64,000 nucleotides of DNA, from NCBI RefSeq assembly GCF_900249755.1, contig NZ_LT976854.1, positions 1,588,927 through 1,652,926 on the forward strand, written 5' to 3'. Numbering within the stretch: the stretch's first letter is position 1; the number at the start of each line of letters is the position of its first letter. Under the pieces are notes generated by a model. It worked only from the letters and a program-made list of their open reading frames with translations. It had not been told where the DNA came from and searched no databases. Of this stretch, positions 17,456 through 27,144 are shown one piece after another. Position numbers and translations under genes: made by a program. Source of the stretch: Cupriavidus taiwanensis. GTDB lineage: Bacteria > Pseudomonadota > Gammaproteobacteria > Burkholderiales > Burkholderiaceae.

Positions 17456-18771
17456 GCACCGCCGCGCACACCGCCGCGCATATCGAAGCCTTGCTGAAGG
17501 CCCGCATCGGCCTGGACGCCGGCGCCATCGGCAGCGGCGCGGTGGCGCGCGCCGTGCGCGAGCGCCAGCAGGCGCGGCAAGCGCCCGATGCCGAGGCCTA
17601 TTGGCAGCTGCTGCAAGGCACCGCCGACGAATTCCAGGCGCTGATCGAGGCCGTGGTGGTGCCCGAGACCTGGTTCTTCCGCCACCGCGAAGCCTTGCTG
17701 ACGCTGGGCCGCTTTGCCGCCGAACGCGCCTTTGCCGACGGCAGGCGCACGCTGCGGCTGCTGAGCCTGCCCTGCTCCACCGGCGAAGAACCGTATTCGA
17801 TCGCCATGGCGCTGCTCGATGCGGGCGTGCCGCCGGGGCGCTTCTATATCGACGCGGTGGACATCAGCGCGCGTGCGCTGGCCCTTGCCCGCCAGGCGCA
17901 ATACAGCGCGAACGCCTTCCGCAGCGCGCCGCTGGACTTCCGCGACCGCTACTTCACCGCCACGCCCGCCGGCTATGCGCTGGATGCGCGCGTGCGCGCG
18001 CAGGTGCGGCTGCTGCAGGGCAACCTGGTCGAGCCCGGCCTGCTGGCGGGCGAAGCGCCCTATGACTTTGTGTTCTGCCGCAACCTGCTGATCTACTTCG
18101 ACGCCGCCGGGCAGCGGCAGGCGGTACAGACGCTGGTGCGCCTGACCATGGCCGACGGCCTGCTCTTCGTCGGGCCGGCCGAGGCCAGCGTGCTGAGCGC
18201 GCAGGGGCTGGAGCCGGTCGGCATCCCGCTGACCTTTGCCTTCCGCAAGCCGGCGGCCGCGGCGGCGCGGGCGAGGGCCCCGTCCCACCCGCCGCCGCAC
18301 GCCACCCTGCCGCCCCGCATGGCCGCGCCGCCGCGACTGCCGCGCCCGCCGGCATCGATGCGTCCGGTGGCGGTGCGCTCGCCAACGCCGCCAGCATCAC
18401 CGGGGGCAGCGCCGACCGCTGCGCCAGCGGCCGATGCGCACGCCGCCGCGCTGGCCGCGATCGCCGCCATGGCCGACCGCGGCGAACTGGACGCGGCCAC
18501 CGCCGCATGCCTGGCGCTGCTCGACCACGCCGCGCCGGATGCCGGCGGCGGCGCCATGGCCAATGCCTATTGCATGCTCGGCGTGCTGCACGACGCCGCC
18601 GGCCGTGTCGCCCAGGCGCACGCGGCCTACCGCAAGGCGCTGTACCTGGATCCGTCGCACCAGGAAAGCCTGTATCACCTGGCCGCGCTGCTCGACACCG
18701 AAGGCGACCATGACGGCGCCACCCGCCTGCGCCAGCGCGCGCAGCGCCACTCCCGCAAGCACCATGGCTGA
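17452..18771 (+). CDS. wspC: CheR-type methyltransferase with TPR repeats, WspC
   Basis: A 439-residue protein. A CheR methyltransferase domain covers residues 1-265, with the S-adenosylmethionine motif LSLPCSTGEEPYSIAM near 105 and FCRNLLIYFD near 205. A Pro/Ala-rich linker (about 275-325) leads to two or three TPR-like helices (LGVLHDAAGRVAQAHAAYRK). It methylates WspA glutamates and so sets its activity. The start is GTG at 17452 inside the WspB stop; the 8-base overlap with wspD shows tight coupling. Confidence 0.91.
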   Translation: MSTAAHTAAHIEALLKARIGLDAGAIGSGAVARAVRERQQARQAPDAEAYWQLLQGTADEFQALIEAVVVPETWFFRHREALLTLGRFAAERAFADGRRTLRLLSLPCSTGEEPYSIAMALLDAGVPPGRFYIDAVDISARALALARQAQYSANAFRSAPLDFRDRYFTATPAGYALDARVRAQVRLLQGNLVEPGLLAGEAPYDFVFCRNLLIYFDAAGQRQAVQTLVRLTMADGLLFVGPAEASVLSAQGLEPVGIPLTFAFRKPAAAAARARAPSHPPPHATLPPRMAAPPRLPRPPASMRPVAVRSPTPPASPGAAPTAAPAADAHAAALAAIAAMADRGELDAATAACLALLDHAAPDAGGGAMANAYCMLGVLHDAAGRVAQAHAAYRKALYLDPSHQESLYHLAALLDTEGDHDGATRLRQRAQRHSRKHHG

Positions 18772-19459
18772 AACCCCGGTCCATCCCTTTGCCACCGTGG
18801 TGCGCGCCGAGGTCGACGACTGCTGGCGGCGCATCGGCGTGCGCGGCGACGGCAGCTGCCCGGCGCTGGCCGAGCACGCCCACTGCCGCAATTGCCCGAC
18901 TTATGCGCAGGCCGCGGCCATGTTGCTGGATGCCCGCCAGCTGGAGCAAGACCTGCAGGACCTGCCCGAGGCCGCCGGCGCGGACAGCCACGGCAGCACC
19001 GACAGCGCCACCGCGCTGGCCTGCCTGGTGTTCCGCATCGGCGATGAATGGCTGGCGCTGCCCACCGCCGCGCTGGGCGAAGTCACCGCGCCGTGCCCGG
19101 TCCATTCGCTGCCGCACCGGCGCGACGCCGCCGTGCTGGGGCTGGCCGCGGTGCGCGGCAACCTGCTGGCCTGCCTGTCGCTGGCGCACCTGTTCGACGC
19201 CGGCGCCGCGCGCGCCGAGCCCGACGCCGCCGGCAGCCGCTTCCTGGTCCTGGGGCAAGGCCGCGCCGCGATCGCGCTGCCGGTGGCGGAGGTTTCCGGC
19301 ATCGTGCGCGTGCAGCGCGCCGCGCTGCTGCCGCTGCCGGCCACGCTGGCGCGCGGCTCGGCGCGCTATACACAGGCGCTGTTCCTCGACCACGGGCGCA
19401 GCGTCGGCCTGCTCGACGCCGCGCAGGTCCGCCAGGCGCTGGCACGGAGCCTGGCATGA
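18764..19459 (+). CDS. wspD: CheW-like coupling protein WspD
   Basis: A 231-residue protein with an N-terminal Cys-containing segment (CPALAEHAHCRNCPTYAQAA, about 25-50) and a C-terminal CheW domain (LVFRIGDEWLALPTAALGEV, about 85-230). This N-terminal plus CheW layout is typical of WspD, the second coupling protein of Wsp systems. It overlaps wspC by 8 bases and wspE by 4. The three or four cysteines could bind a metal, but this is not established. Confidence 0.88.
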   Translation: MAETPVHPFATVVRAEVDDCWRRIGVRGDGSCPALAEHAHCRNCPTYAQAAAMLLDARQLEQDLQDLPEAAGADSHGSTDSATALACLVFRIGDEWLALPTAALGEVTAPCPVHSLPHRRDAAVLGLAAVRGNLLACLSLAHLFDAGAARAEPDAAGSRFLVLGQGRAAIALPVAEVSGIVRVQRAALLPLPATLARGSARYTQALFLDHGRSVGLLDAAQVRQALARSLA

Positions 19460-21762
19460 ACCCCGAACAATTGCGCGACGCCTCGCTGCTGGAGCTGTTT
19501 GCGCTCGAAGCCGACGCGCAGGCCGAGATCCTCAACGCCGGCCTGCTGGCGCTGGAGCGCAACCCGGGCGCGCCCGGGCAGCTTGAAGCGTGCATGCGCG
19601 CGGCCCACTCGCTCAAGGGCGCGGCGCGCATTGTCGGGCTCGACGGCGGCGTGCGGCTGGCGCATGCCATGGAAGACTGCCTGGTCGCCGCCCAGGGCGG
19701 CATGCCGCTGGCTGCCGCGCATATCGATGCGCTGCTGCAGGGCACCGACCTGCTGCTGCGCATCGGCCATCCTCCCGGCGGCGACCCGGACTGGTCCGAG
19801 CACGCCGGCCGTGCCGAGATCGACGCGGTGGTGCAGCGGCTGCATTCGCTCGACGGCGGCAACGCGCCGGCGCAGCCCGCCACAACTGACGCGTCCGTGG
19901 CATCGCCGCTCCGCACCTCCGCCGCGCCACCTCCCCTCGACCCCGAACCGGCGCCACTGGCACCGTTGGCCGCGCACACCGCGGACGGCCCCGAGCGCAT
20001 GCTGCGCATCAATGCCGATGCGCTGGACCAGCTGCTGGCGCTGTCGGGCGAGGCCATGGTCGAGTCGCACTGGCTGCGCCCCTTCGGCGCATCGCTGCAA
20101 AAGGCGCGGCGCCAGCAGGCGCGTGCGCTGCGCGCGGCCGACACGCTGCAGCAGGCCCTGCGCGAAACGCAGGAGTCCGGCGGCGCGCAGGCGTTATCCG
20201 CGGCCCAGGCGGCGCTGGCCGAGCTGCGCCAGCTGCTCGACGATGGCCACCAGCAACTGGCCGCGCGGCTGGACGAGTTCGAGCAGTACGACCACCGCGC
20301 CACGCGGCTGGCGCGCCGGCTCTATGACAGCGCGCTGGCGTCGCGCATGCGCCCGCTGTCCGACGGCCTGGCCGGCTACGCGCGCATGGTGCGTGACCTG
20401 GGCCGCGCGCTGGGCAAGTCCGTGCATCTGGAACTATCCGGCGCCGGCACGCAGGTCGACCGCGACATCCTCGAGGCGCTGGACGCGCCGCTGGCACACC
20501 TGCTGCGCAATGCCGTCGACCATGGCATCGAAGCCCCGGCGGTGCGCGAGGCACTCGGCAAACCCGCGGAGGGCCGCGTCACGCTGCACGCGCGCCACAA
20601 CGCCGGCCGGCTGCAGATCGAGATCTCCGACGACGGCGCCGGGGTCGACCTCGAAGCGCTGCGGCGCGCCATCGTGCGGCGGCGGCTGGCCTCCGAAGAG
20701 ACCGCGGCGCGGCTGTCGCAGGCCGAGCTGCTCGACTTCCTGCTGCTGCCCGGCTTCAGCATGCGCGACACCGTCTCCGAAGTCTCGGGCCGCGGCGTCG
20801 GCCTCGACGCGGTGCAGGAGATGGTGCGGCGCGTGCGCGGCAGCCTGCGCCTGACGCAGCAGCCGGGCCAGGGGCTGCACTTCAGCCTGGAGCTGCCGCT
20901 GACGCTGTCGGTGGTGCGCACGCTGCTGGTGGATGTCGCCGGCGAAGCCTATGCCTTTCCGCTGGGCCGCGTGCTGCGCGCGACCTCGGTGGCGCGCGGC
21001 GAGATCGAACAGACCGAGGGCCACCAGCATTTCCGCCACGAGGGCCGCGCCATCGGGCTGATCAGCGCGGCGCAGGTGCTGCAGCGGGCCGGGGCGGACC
21101 CTGGCGACGCGCGCGAGCGGGTCCCGGTGGTCATCATCGGCGAGGGCGAGCGCACCTATGGCATTGCCGTCGAGCGCATGCTGGGCGAACGCCTGCTGGT
21201 GGTGCAGCCGCTGCCCGCGGCGCTGGGCAAGGTGCGCGACATTGCCGCCGGCAGCCTGACCGACGACGGTACGCCGGTGCTGATCTTCGATGTCGAGGAC
21301 ATGATCCGCTCGGTCGAGAAGCTGGTGTCCGAGGGCCGCATCGAAGGCGTGCGGCAGCCGGCCGCGGCCATCACGCAGGCGCGCGCGCGGCGCGTGCTGG
21401 TGGTGGACGACTCGCTGACCGTGCGCGAGCTGCAGCGCAAGCTGCTGGCCGGGCGCGGCTATGACGTGACGGTCGCGGTCGACGGCATGGACGGCTGGAA
21501 CGTGCTGCGCGCCGAGCCCTTCGACCTGGTCATCACCGACATCGACATGCCGCGCATGGACGGCATCGAGCTGGTGCGCCGCATCCGCCAGGACGCGGCG
21601 CTGCGCCAGCTGCCGGTGATGGTGGTGTCGTACAAGGACCGCGAGCAGGACCGCCAGCGCGGCCTGGAGGCCGGCGCGGACTATTATCTGGCCAAGGGCA
21701 GTTTCCACGACGCCGCGTTGCTCGACGCGGTCCAGGACCTGATCGGCGAGGCACGTCCATGA
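19456..21762 (+). CDS. wspE: Hybrid CheA-type histidine kinase WspE
   Basis: A 768-residue cytoplasmic kinase. The Hpt domain holds the phosphorylated His in RAAHSLKGAAR near residue 50. A linker and dimerisation region run to about 330. The ATPase domain has the N box HLLRNAVDHGIE near 350 and GRGVGLDAV near 440. A CheW-like regulatory domain follows (about 475-630), and a C-terminal receiver domain (about 645-765; VLVVDDS, VITDIDMPRMDG). It should pass phosphate to WspR and WspF. The start ATG overlaps the wspD stop (ATGA), and the end overlaps wspF by 4 bases. Confidence 0.93.
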   Translation: MNPEQLRDASLLELFALEADAQAEILNAGLLALERNPGAPGQLEACMRAAHSLKGAARIVGLDGGVRLAHAMEDCLVAAQGGMPLAAAHIDALLQGTDLLLRIGHPPGGDPDWSEHAGRAEIDAVVQRLHSLDGGNAPAQPATTDASVASPLRTSAAPPPLDPEPAPLAPLAAHTADGPERMLRINADALDQLLALSGEAMVESHWLRPFGASLQKARRQQARALRAADTLQQALRETQESGGAQALSAAQAALAELRQLLDDGHQQLAARLDEFEQYDHRATRLARRLYDSALASRMRPLSDGLAGYARMVRDLGRALGKSVHLELSGAGTQVDRDILEALDAPLAHLLRNAVDHGIEAPAVREALGKPAEGRVTLHARHNAGRLQIEISDDGAGVDLEALRRAIVRRRLASEETAARLSQAELLDFLLLPGFSMRDTVSEVSGRGVGLDAVQEMVRRVRGSLRLTQQPGQGLHFSLELPLTLSVVRTLLVDVAGEAYAFPLGRVLRATSVARGEIEQTEGHQHFRHEGRAIGLISAAQVLQRAGADPGDARERVPVVIIGEGERTYGIAVERMLGERLLVVQPLPAALGKVRDIAAGSLTDDGTPVLIFDVEDMIRSVEKLVSEGRIEGVRQPAAAITQARARRVLVVDDSLTVRELQRKLLAGRGYDVTVAVDGMDGWNVLRAEPFDLVITDIDMPRMDGIELVRRIRQDAALRQLPVMVVSYKDREQDRQRGLEAGADYYLAKGSFHDAALLDAVQDLIGEARP

Positions 21763-22796
21763 AAATCGGCATCGTCAATGATTCCGCGCTCGCGGTCGCC
21801 GCGCTGCGCCGCGCGCTGGCGCTGGATCCGTCGTTCGAGGTCGCGTGGATTGCCGGCGACGGCGCCCAGGCGGTGCAGATGGCCGCGCGCCAGACCCCGG
21901 ACCTGATCCTGATGGACCTGCTGATGCCGGTGATGGACGGGGTCGAGGCCACGCGCCGGATCATGGCCGCCACCCCCTGCGCCATCGTGGTGGTGACCAT
22001 GGATCTGGGCCGCAACGCCACCCAAGTCTTCGACGCGATGAGCCATGGCGCCATCGACGCGGTCGACACGCCCACGCTGGCCGAGGCCGATGCCCAGCTT
22101 GCCGCCGGGCCGCTGCTGCGCAAGCTGCGCAATATCGCACGGCTGCTCGCGGGCCGGGTGGCGCCGCAGCACGCGCTGGCGGTGGCGCCGCGCGCGGTCA
22201 GCGCGCCGCGGCTGGTGGCAATCGGCGCGTCGGCCGGCGGCCCGGCCGCGCTGGCCACGCTGCTGGGCGCGCTGCCGGCGGACTTCAGTGCCGCGGTGGT
22301 CACCGTGCAGCATGTCGACGAGGCCTTTGCCGCCGGCATGGCCGACTGGCTCGACGGGCAGTGCGCGCTGCCGGTGCGCATCGCCCGCGCCGGCGAGACC
22401 CCGCAGGCCGGCACCGTGCTGCTGGCCGGCACCAACGACCACCTGCGCCTGGCCACCCCAAGCCGGCTGGCCTACACCGAACAACCCTGCGATTACCTTT
22501 ATCGCCCCTCCATCGACGTATTCTTCGAAAGCGTGGTGGAACAGTGGCGCGGCGACGTGATCGGCGTGCTGCTGACCGGCATGGGACGCGACGGCGCGCT
22601 TGGCCTGAAGGCGATGCGCGAGCGCGGCTTCCTGACCATCGCCCAGGACCGCGCCACCAGCGCCGTGTACGGCATGCCCAAGGCCGCCGCCGCGCTCGGC
22701 GCCGCCGCCGAGATCCTGCCGCTGCCGCGCATCGCCCCGCGGCTGGTGCAGGCGTGCGGCCCCGCCGCGCTGCCGTGGCCCGCGCCGCCCGCCTGA
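21759..22796 (+). CDS. wspF: CheB-type methylesterase WspF
   Basis: A 345-residue protein with an N-terminal receiver domain ([10 protein letters not shown], Asp near residue 50) and a C-terminal methylesterase domain. The esterase keeps the catalytic features [12 protein letters not shown] near 150, VQHVDE near 185 and [12 protein letters not shown] near 275. It demethylates WspA and dampens signalling. In other species wspF loss gives wrinkly, c-di-GMP-rich colonies. Reading frame and active sites are intact here, so the brake appears functional. Confidence 0.93.
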   Translation: MKIGIVNDSALAVAALRRALALDPSFEVAWIAGDGAQAVQMAARQTPDLILMDLLMPVMDGVEATRRIMAATPCAIVVVTMDLGRNATQVFDAMSHGAIDAVDTPTLAEADAQLAAGPLLRKLRNIARLLAGRVAPQHALAVAPRAVSAPRLVAIGASAGGPAALATLLGALPADFSAAVVTVQHVDEAFAAGMADWLDGQCALPVRIARAGETPQAGTVLLAGTNDHLRLATPSRLAYTEQPCDYLYRPSIDVFFESVVEQWRGDVIGVLLTGMGRDGALGLKAMRERGFLTIAQDRATSAVYGMPKAAAALGAAAEILPLPRIAPRLVQACGPAALPWPAPPA

Positions 22797-22848
22797 AAGC
22801 ATGCAACGGGTTCCGGCCACGCCGGGACCGCGACAACAGGAATTGAAC

Positions 22849-23883
22849 ATGCAACCCGAATCCTCCAACCCACCCGCCGTGCCCGCGCCGGCACTCGCTG
22901 CCGACCGGCAGGAGTACCTTGCCATGGTGCTGCTGGTGGACGACCAGGCCATGGTCGGCGAAGCGGTGCGCCGCGCGCTGGCCACCGAGCCGGATATCGA
23001 CTTCCATTACTGCGCGCAGCCGGACGAAGCGGTGGCCGTGGCGCAGCGCACCAAGCCCACCGTGATCCTGCAAGACCTGGTGATGCCGGGCGTGGACGGC
23101 CTGACGCTGGTGCAGCGCTATCGCGACAACCCCGCCACGCGCGATATCCCGATCATCGTGCTGTCGACCAAGGAAGAGGCCGCGACCAAGGGCGCGGCGT
23201 TTGCCGCCGGCGCCAACGACTACCTGGTCAAGCTGCCGGACAGCATCGAGCTGATTGCGCGCATCCGCTATCACTCGCGCTCGTACCTGAACCAGCTGCA
23301 GCGCGACGAAGCCTACCGCGCGCTGCGGCAAAGCCAGCAGCAGCTGCTCGAGACCAATCTGGAGCTGCAGCGCCTGACCAACTCAGACGGGCTGACCGGC
23401 TTGTCCAACCGGCGTTATTTCGACGAGTACCTCGGCGCGGAATGGCGGCGCGCGCTGCGCGAACAAAGCCAGGTGGCGCTGCTGATGATCGATGTCGATG
23501 CCTTCAAGGCCTACAACGACACCTACGGCCACGTCGCCGGCGACGAGGTGCTGCGCCGCATCGCCGCGGTGATCCGCGACAACTGCGTGCGCGCCACCGA
23601 CCTGCCCGCGCGCTTCGGCGGCGAGGAGTTCGCCATGGTGCTGCCGGCGACCTCGCCCGGCGGCGTGCGGCTGCTGGCGGAGAAGGTGCGGCGCGCGGTG
23701 CAGGGGCTGGCCATCGCCCACAGCGGCTCGTCCACGCTCGACTGCGTCACCGTCAGCATCGGCGGCGCGGTGCTGGTGCCGCAGCCCGGCGCACAGCCAG
23801 CCACGCTGGTGGAAGCGGCCGATGCCGGCCTGTACCAGGCCAAGCGCAATGGCCGCAACCAGGTGATGATGGCGCAAGGCTGA
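22849..23883 (+). CDS. wspR: Response regulator diguanylate cyclase WspR
   Basis: A 344-residue protein with a receiver domain (about 20-145; [17 protein letters not shown]), a coiled linker, and a GGDEF domain (about 170-340) with active motif RFGGEEF. An inhibitory-site RxxD (RATD) lies five residues before that motif, so product feedback is expected. It makes c-di-GMP when phosphorylated by WspE. I chose the ATG at 22849 with an ACAGGA ribosome site, not the frame start at 22801. It ends the wsp operon; no strong terminator is seen directly after it. Confidence 0.93.
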   Translation: MQPESSNPPAVPAPALAADRQEYLAMVLLVDDQAMVGEAVRRALATEPDIDFHYCAQPDEAVAVAQRTKPTVILQDLVMPGVDGLTLVQRYRDNPATRDIPIIVLSTKEEAATKGAAFAAGANDYLVKLPDSIELIARIRYHSRSYLNQLQRDEAYRALRQSQQQLLETNLELQRLTNSDGLTGLSNRRYFDEYLGAEWRRALREQSQVALLMIDVDAFKAYNDTYGHVAGDEVLRRIAAVIRDNCVRATDLPARFGGEEFAMVLPATSPGGVRLLAEKVRRAVQGLAIAHSGSSTLDCVTVSIGGAVLVPQPGAQPATLVEAADAGLYQAKRNGRNQVMMAQG

Positions 23884-24200
23884 ACCGCGCCCGCAACAAC
23901 CGGTTACACATCTCCTCGCCCGGCATCGCGGTTGCGCGGCCGCAGCCGCCGCGCCACGGGGCCTTGCGCCGCCAAGGCCGGCCGCCCCCGGTCCCGCGCA
24001 GGCACCACTTCCTGTCGGAATCGTCCGACATTGAATTCGGAGCGTTGCGCCTGCCTGGCCTACCGGTTCAAACCTATCGTTGCATCACGGCAAGCGTGAT
24101 CCCGCGCCTGCATACAGATAGCAACTGGCCACGCGGCCGCCGCAATGCGCGCGCGGGCATGGGCCAGCTCGTCTCTGAATCCAACAGCAAGAGGTGACCC
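23884..24200. promoter_or_regulatory. Intergenic region with a TGTCGGA/TCCGACA dyad
   Basis: About 317 bases without a gene between wspR and the DUF4397 gene. A perfect 7-base inverted repeat, TGTCGGA (24013-24019) and TCCGACA (24024-24030), with a 4-base spacer lies 170 bases before the next start codon. It could be an operator for the lipoprotein gene. Confidence 0.4.
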
Positions 24201-24980
24201 ATGCTTCGATCCAAGACCCTTTTCCTCGGCCTCGCGCTGGCCGCGACCGCCGTGCTGACAGCCTGCGGCGGCGGCGATGACGGCATCGACGACCGCGTCG
24301 GCCTGAGCAAGCCGAGCGTGCGCGTGATCCACGCCGTGACCGGCGGCCCCAATGTCGACGTGCTGCAGAACGGCACGCTGACCAGCATGGTCAACAAGCC
24401 CTACAAGTTCGTCTCGACCTACTTCAACGTCGAGACCGGCAACCAGCTGATCTCGTTCAACACCGCCGGCACGCAGACCGAACTGGGCCGCGCCAGCCTG
24501 GTCGCCGCCACCGGCCACAAGTACACCGTGGTGGCGCTGCCGGGAGCGGCCACCGCGGAGACGGTGACCATCGATGATCCGTTCGGCAAGGGCCTGCTGT
24601 CGAACAAGGCGCGCGTGCGCTCGCTGAACGCCTCGTTCAATGCGCAGAACATCGACGTCTACATCACCATGCCCGCGATCGACCTGAACACGGTCGCGCC
24701 GACCTTTGCCGCGGTGGGCTACAAGCAGGCCTCGCCGGCATCGGGCCAGGATTCGATCGAGCTGGACGGCAACACCACCTACCGCCTGCGCATCACCACC
24801 GCCGGCACCAAGACCGTGATCTTCGACTCGGGGGCGCTGACGCTGGCCAACAATGCCGACTGGCTGATCACCACCATCCCGACGGATGGCATCGCCGGCC
24901 TGACGCCGAACAAGATCAAGGTGCTGGTGGCGCGTGGCGACGACGAATCGCAAGCCGGTCTGGAACTGGTGACGCAATAA
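24201..24980 (+). CDS. DUF4397-family lipoprotein
   Basis: A 259-residue predicted lipoprotein: a lipid-attachment signal with lipobox AVLTAC (Cys at residue 22) followed by a Gly/Asp-rich spacer. The body carries the DUF4397 pattern (VRVIHAVTGGPNVDVLQNG near 33-52 and a second strand set VRSLNASFNAQNIDVYI near 140). It should be anchored in the outer or inner membrane facing the periplasm. AAGAGGTG precedes the ATG. The family has no defined biochemical role. It stands alone between wspR and a terminator. Confidence 0.85.
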   Translation: MLRSKTLFLGLALAATAVLTACGGGDDGIDDRVGLSKPSVRVIHAVTGGPNVDVLQNGTLTSMVNKPYKFVSTYFNVETGNQLISFNTAGTQTELGRASLVAATGHKYTVVALPGAATAETVTIDDPFGKGLLSNKARVRSLNASFNAQNIDVYITMPAIDLNTVAPTFAAVGYKQASPASGQDSIELDGNTTYRLRITTAGTKTVIFDSGALTLANNADWLITTIPTDGIAGLTPNKIKVLVARGDDESQAGLELVTQ

Positions 24981-25037
24981 GCGCTGATGCGATAACCGCT
25001 GTCGCGGTGGCCCGTGGCAGGCGGGCAGCATGCGAAC

Positions 25038-25068
25038 AGGCCGGTCCGGAGGGACCGGCCTCTTTTTT
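25038..25068 (+). terminator. Rho-independent terminator after the DUF4397 gene
   Basis: Ten-base stem AGGCCGGTCC (25038-25047) with GGACCGGCCT (25052-25061), loop GGAG, then CTTTTTTG. Confidence 0.9.
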
Positions 25069-25083
25069 GCGACGAACCCGACT

Positions 25084-25410
25084 TTAGTTCGGTGGCAGCC
25101 TGCTTGCTGCGTTATCGGTGACAGGCTCCAGCTCCGCCTTCAGCACCGCCAGGTGCGAGATATAGGCCTCCAGCTCGGCGCGCCCCTGCGCGGTGATGCA
25201 ATACACGCGGCCGCTGCCTTCGACCAGTTCCGCGGTGATGGCGCGGGCCATCATCAGGCTGCGCAGGATCGGCCGCAGCGAGCGGATGTTCTTGTCGATG
25301 CCGCGCTCGCGCAGGCGTTCGACCAGGCTGAGCACGGTCGACGGGCTGGACTGGACCAGCTTGAGCACATAGATGCGTGAGAAAAACCGGTCAAGGGTAG
25401 GCGGTTTCAT
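25084..25410 (-). CDS. PadR-like winged-helix regulator
   Basis: A 108-residue protein. FFSRIYVLKLVQSSPSTVLS followed by LRPILRSLMMARAI and a GRVYCITAQGRAEL wing matches the PadR-type winged helix, although it is short and lacks a long C-terminal dimerisation region. The ATG at 25410 is chosen because the conserved fold starts there; in-frame ATGs at 25455 and upstream add an unconserved leader and none has a strong ribosome site. It lies convergent with the lipoprotein gene and downstream of tctA on the same strand, but a terminator separates it from tctA. Confidence 0.65.
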   Translation of the reverse strand: MKPPTLDRFFSRIYVLKLVQSSPSTVLSLVERLRERGIDKNIRSLRPILRSLMMARAITAELVEGSGRVYCITAQGRAELEAYISHLAVLKAELEPVTDNAASRLPPN

Positions 25411-25534
25411 GGGCGCTGTCGGCGCACCCGATGGTGCGGGAATCCTGATCATCATGCGCAGCCCATGACTGCTGCCGCAGTCGGGCACTCTCGGGGTAAG
25501 GCGGGCGGGATGCGCGGCGCGCGCCGCGCCCGCG

Positions 25535-25564
25535 AAAGAAAACGGGGTGCGCTAAGGCACCCCG
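25535..25564 (-). terminator. Rho-independent terminator after tctA
   Basis: On the minus strand, stem CGGGGTGC/GCACCCCG (25543-25550 with 25557-25564) and a 6-base loop are followed by TTTTCTTT. It begins about 65 bases after the tctA stop. Confidence 0.85.
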
Positions 25565-25628
25565 AATGCTTGCATTGCAGGCGCCGGGCGCCGCATGGCG
25601 CCGGCGCCGTTCCGGGGCGCGGCCGGGG

Positions 25629-27131
25629 CTAGTCTTCCTGGAACGCTTCCTCGCGCTTGGCCTTGATCGACGGCAGCGCCACCACGGCCACCAGCGCGGC
25701 CGCGGCGATCAGCAGGCCGACCGACAGCGGACGGGTCACGAACACGCTGAAGTCGCCACGCGACAGCAGCAGCGTGCGGCGGAAGTTCTCTTCCATCATC
25801 GGCCCCAGCACGAAGCCGAGCAGCAGCGGCGCGGGTTCGCACTTCAGCTTCAGGAACAGGTAGCCGATCACGCCGAAGCCAGCGGCCATGAACACGTCGA
25901 AGGTCTGGTTGTTGACCGAGTACACGCCGATGCCGCAGAACACCAGGATGGCCGGGTACAGGAAGCGGTACGGCACGGTCAGCAGCTTGACCCAGATGCC
26001 GATCATCGGCAGGTTCAGGATGATCAGCATCAGGTTGCCGATCCACATCGAAGCGATCAGGCCCCAGAACAGCGACGGATTGCTGGTCATCACCTGCGGG
26101 CCGGGCTGGATGTTGTGGATGGTCATCGCACCCACCATCAGCGCCATCACCGCATTGGGCGGAATGCCCAGCGTCAGCAGCGGGATGAACGAGGTCTGCG
26201 CAGCCGCGTTGTTGGCCGATTCCGGACCGGCCACGCCTTCGATCGCGCCCTTGCCGAATTCATGCGCGTTCCTGGACGTCTTCTTCTCCAGCGAATACGC
26301 CGCGAACGAAGCCAGCGAGGCGCCGCCGCCCGGCAGGATGCCCAGCGCCGAGCCCAGCACGGTGCCGCGCAGCACCGCGGGAATCATGCGCTTGAAGTCT
26401 TCCTTGGTCGGGAACAGGTTGGTGACCTTGTTGGTGAAGGTCTCGCGGGCTTCCTTCTGCTCCAGGTTGGCGATGATCTCGGCGAAGCCGAACATGCCCA
26501 TCGCCAGTGCGACGAAGTCGATGCCGTCGGTGAGCTCCGGCACGTCGAACGAGAAGCGCGCGGCGCCCGAGTTGACGTCGGTGCCGATCAGGCCCAGCAG
26601 CAGGCCCAGCACGATCATGGCGATGGCCTTGGGCAGCGAGCCCGAAGCCAGCACCACCGCGCCGATCAGGCCCAGCACCATCAGCGAGAAGTACTCGGCG
26701 GGACCGAACTTGAAGGCGATTTCCGACAGCGGCGTGGCGAACGCGGCAAGGATCAGCGTGGCGACGCAGCCGGCGAAGAACGAGCCCAGTCCGGCAGTGG
26801 CCAGTGCCACCCCCGCTCGTCCTCGCCTGGCCATCTGGTAGCCGTCGATGGTGGTCACCACCGACGACGATTCACCGGGCAGGTTCACCAGGATGGCGGT
26901 GGTCGAGCCGCCATACTGCGCACCGTAGTAGATGCCGGCCAGCATGATCAGCGCCGCCACCGGCGGCAGCGTGTAGGTGATCGGCAGCAGCATGGCGATG
27001 GTGGCCAGCGGCCCCAGGCCCGGCAGCACCCCGATCAGCGTGCCCAGCACGCAGCCGAGGAAGGCGTAGGCCAGGTTCTGCAGCGACAGCGCGGTGGAAA
27101 AACCCAGCGCAAGGTGATCAAACAATTCCAT
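25629..27131 (-). CDS. tctA: Tripartite tricarboxylate transporter large membrane subunit TctA
   Basis: A 500-residue membrane protein of TctA length with about 12 membrane helices. Family motifs include GTLIGVLPGLGPLATIAML near residue 35, GIYYGAQYGGSTTAILVNLPGE near 65-90, and GILPGGGASLASFAAYSLE near 270. It forms the substrate-ion symport channel with TctB. It lies 13 bases downstream of tctB. No tctC receptor gene adjoins, so the receptor must be encoded elsewhere, as is common where Bug receptors are many. Confidence 0.94.
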   Translation of the reverse strand: MELFDHLALGFSTALSLQNLAYAFLGCVLGTLIGVLPGLGPLATIAMLLPITYTLPPVAALIMLAGIYYGAQYGGSTTAILVNLPGESSSVVTTIDGYQMARRGRAGVALATAGLGSFFAGCVATLILAAFATPLSEIAFKFGPAEYFSLMVLGLIGAVVLASGSLPKAIAMIVLGLLLGLIGTDVNSGAARFSFDVPELTDGIDFVALAMGMFGFAEIIANLEQKEARETFTNKVTNLFPTKEDFKRMIPAVLRGTVLGSALGILPGGGASLASFAAYSLEKKTSRNAHEFGKGAIEGVAGPESANNAAAQTSFIPLLTLGIPPNAVMALMVGAMTIHNIQPGPQVMTSNPSLFWGLIASMWIGNLMLIILNLPMIGIWVKLLTVPYRFLYPAILVFCGIGVYSVNNQTFDVFMAAGFGVIGYLFLKLKCEPAPLLLGFVLGPMMEENFRRTLLLSRGDFSVFVTRPLSVGLLIAAAALVAVVALPSIKAKREEAFQED

Positions 27132-27144
27132 GATGCGGCGCTCC

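Noticed and set aside
15329-23883. Wsp cluster as a novel chemosensory system
   Set aside because: Gene order and domain content match the known wspABCDEFR system closely.
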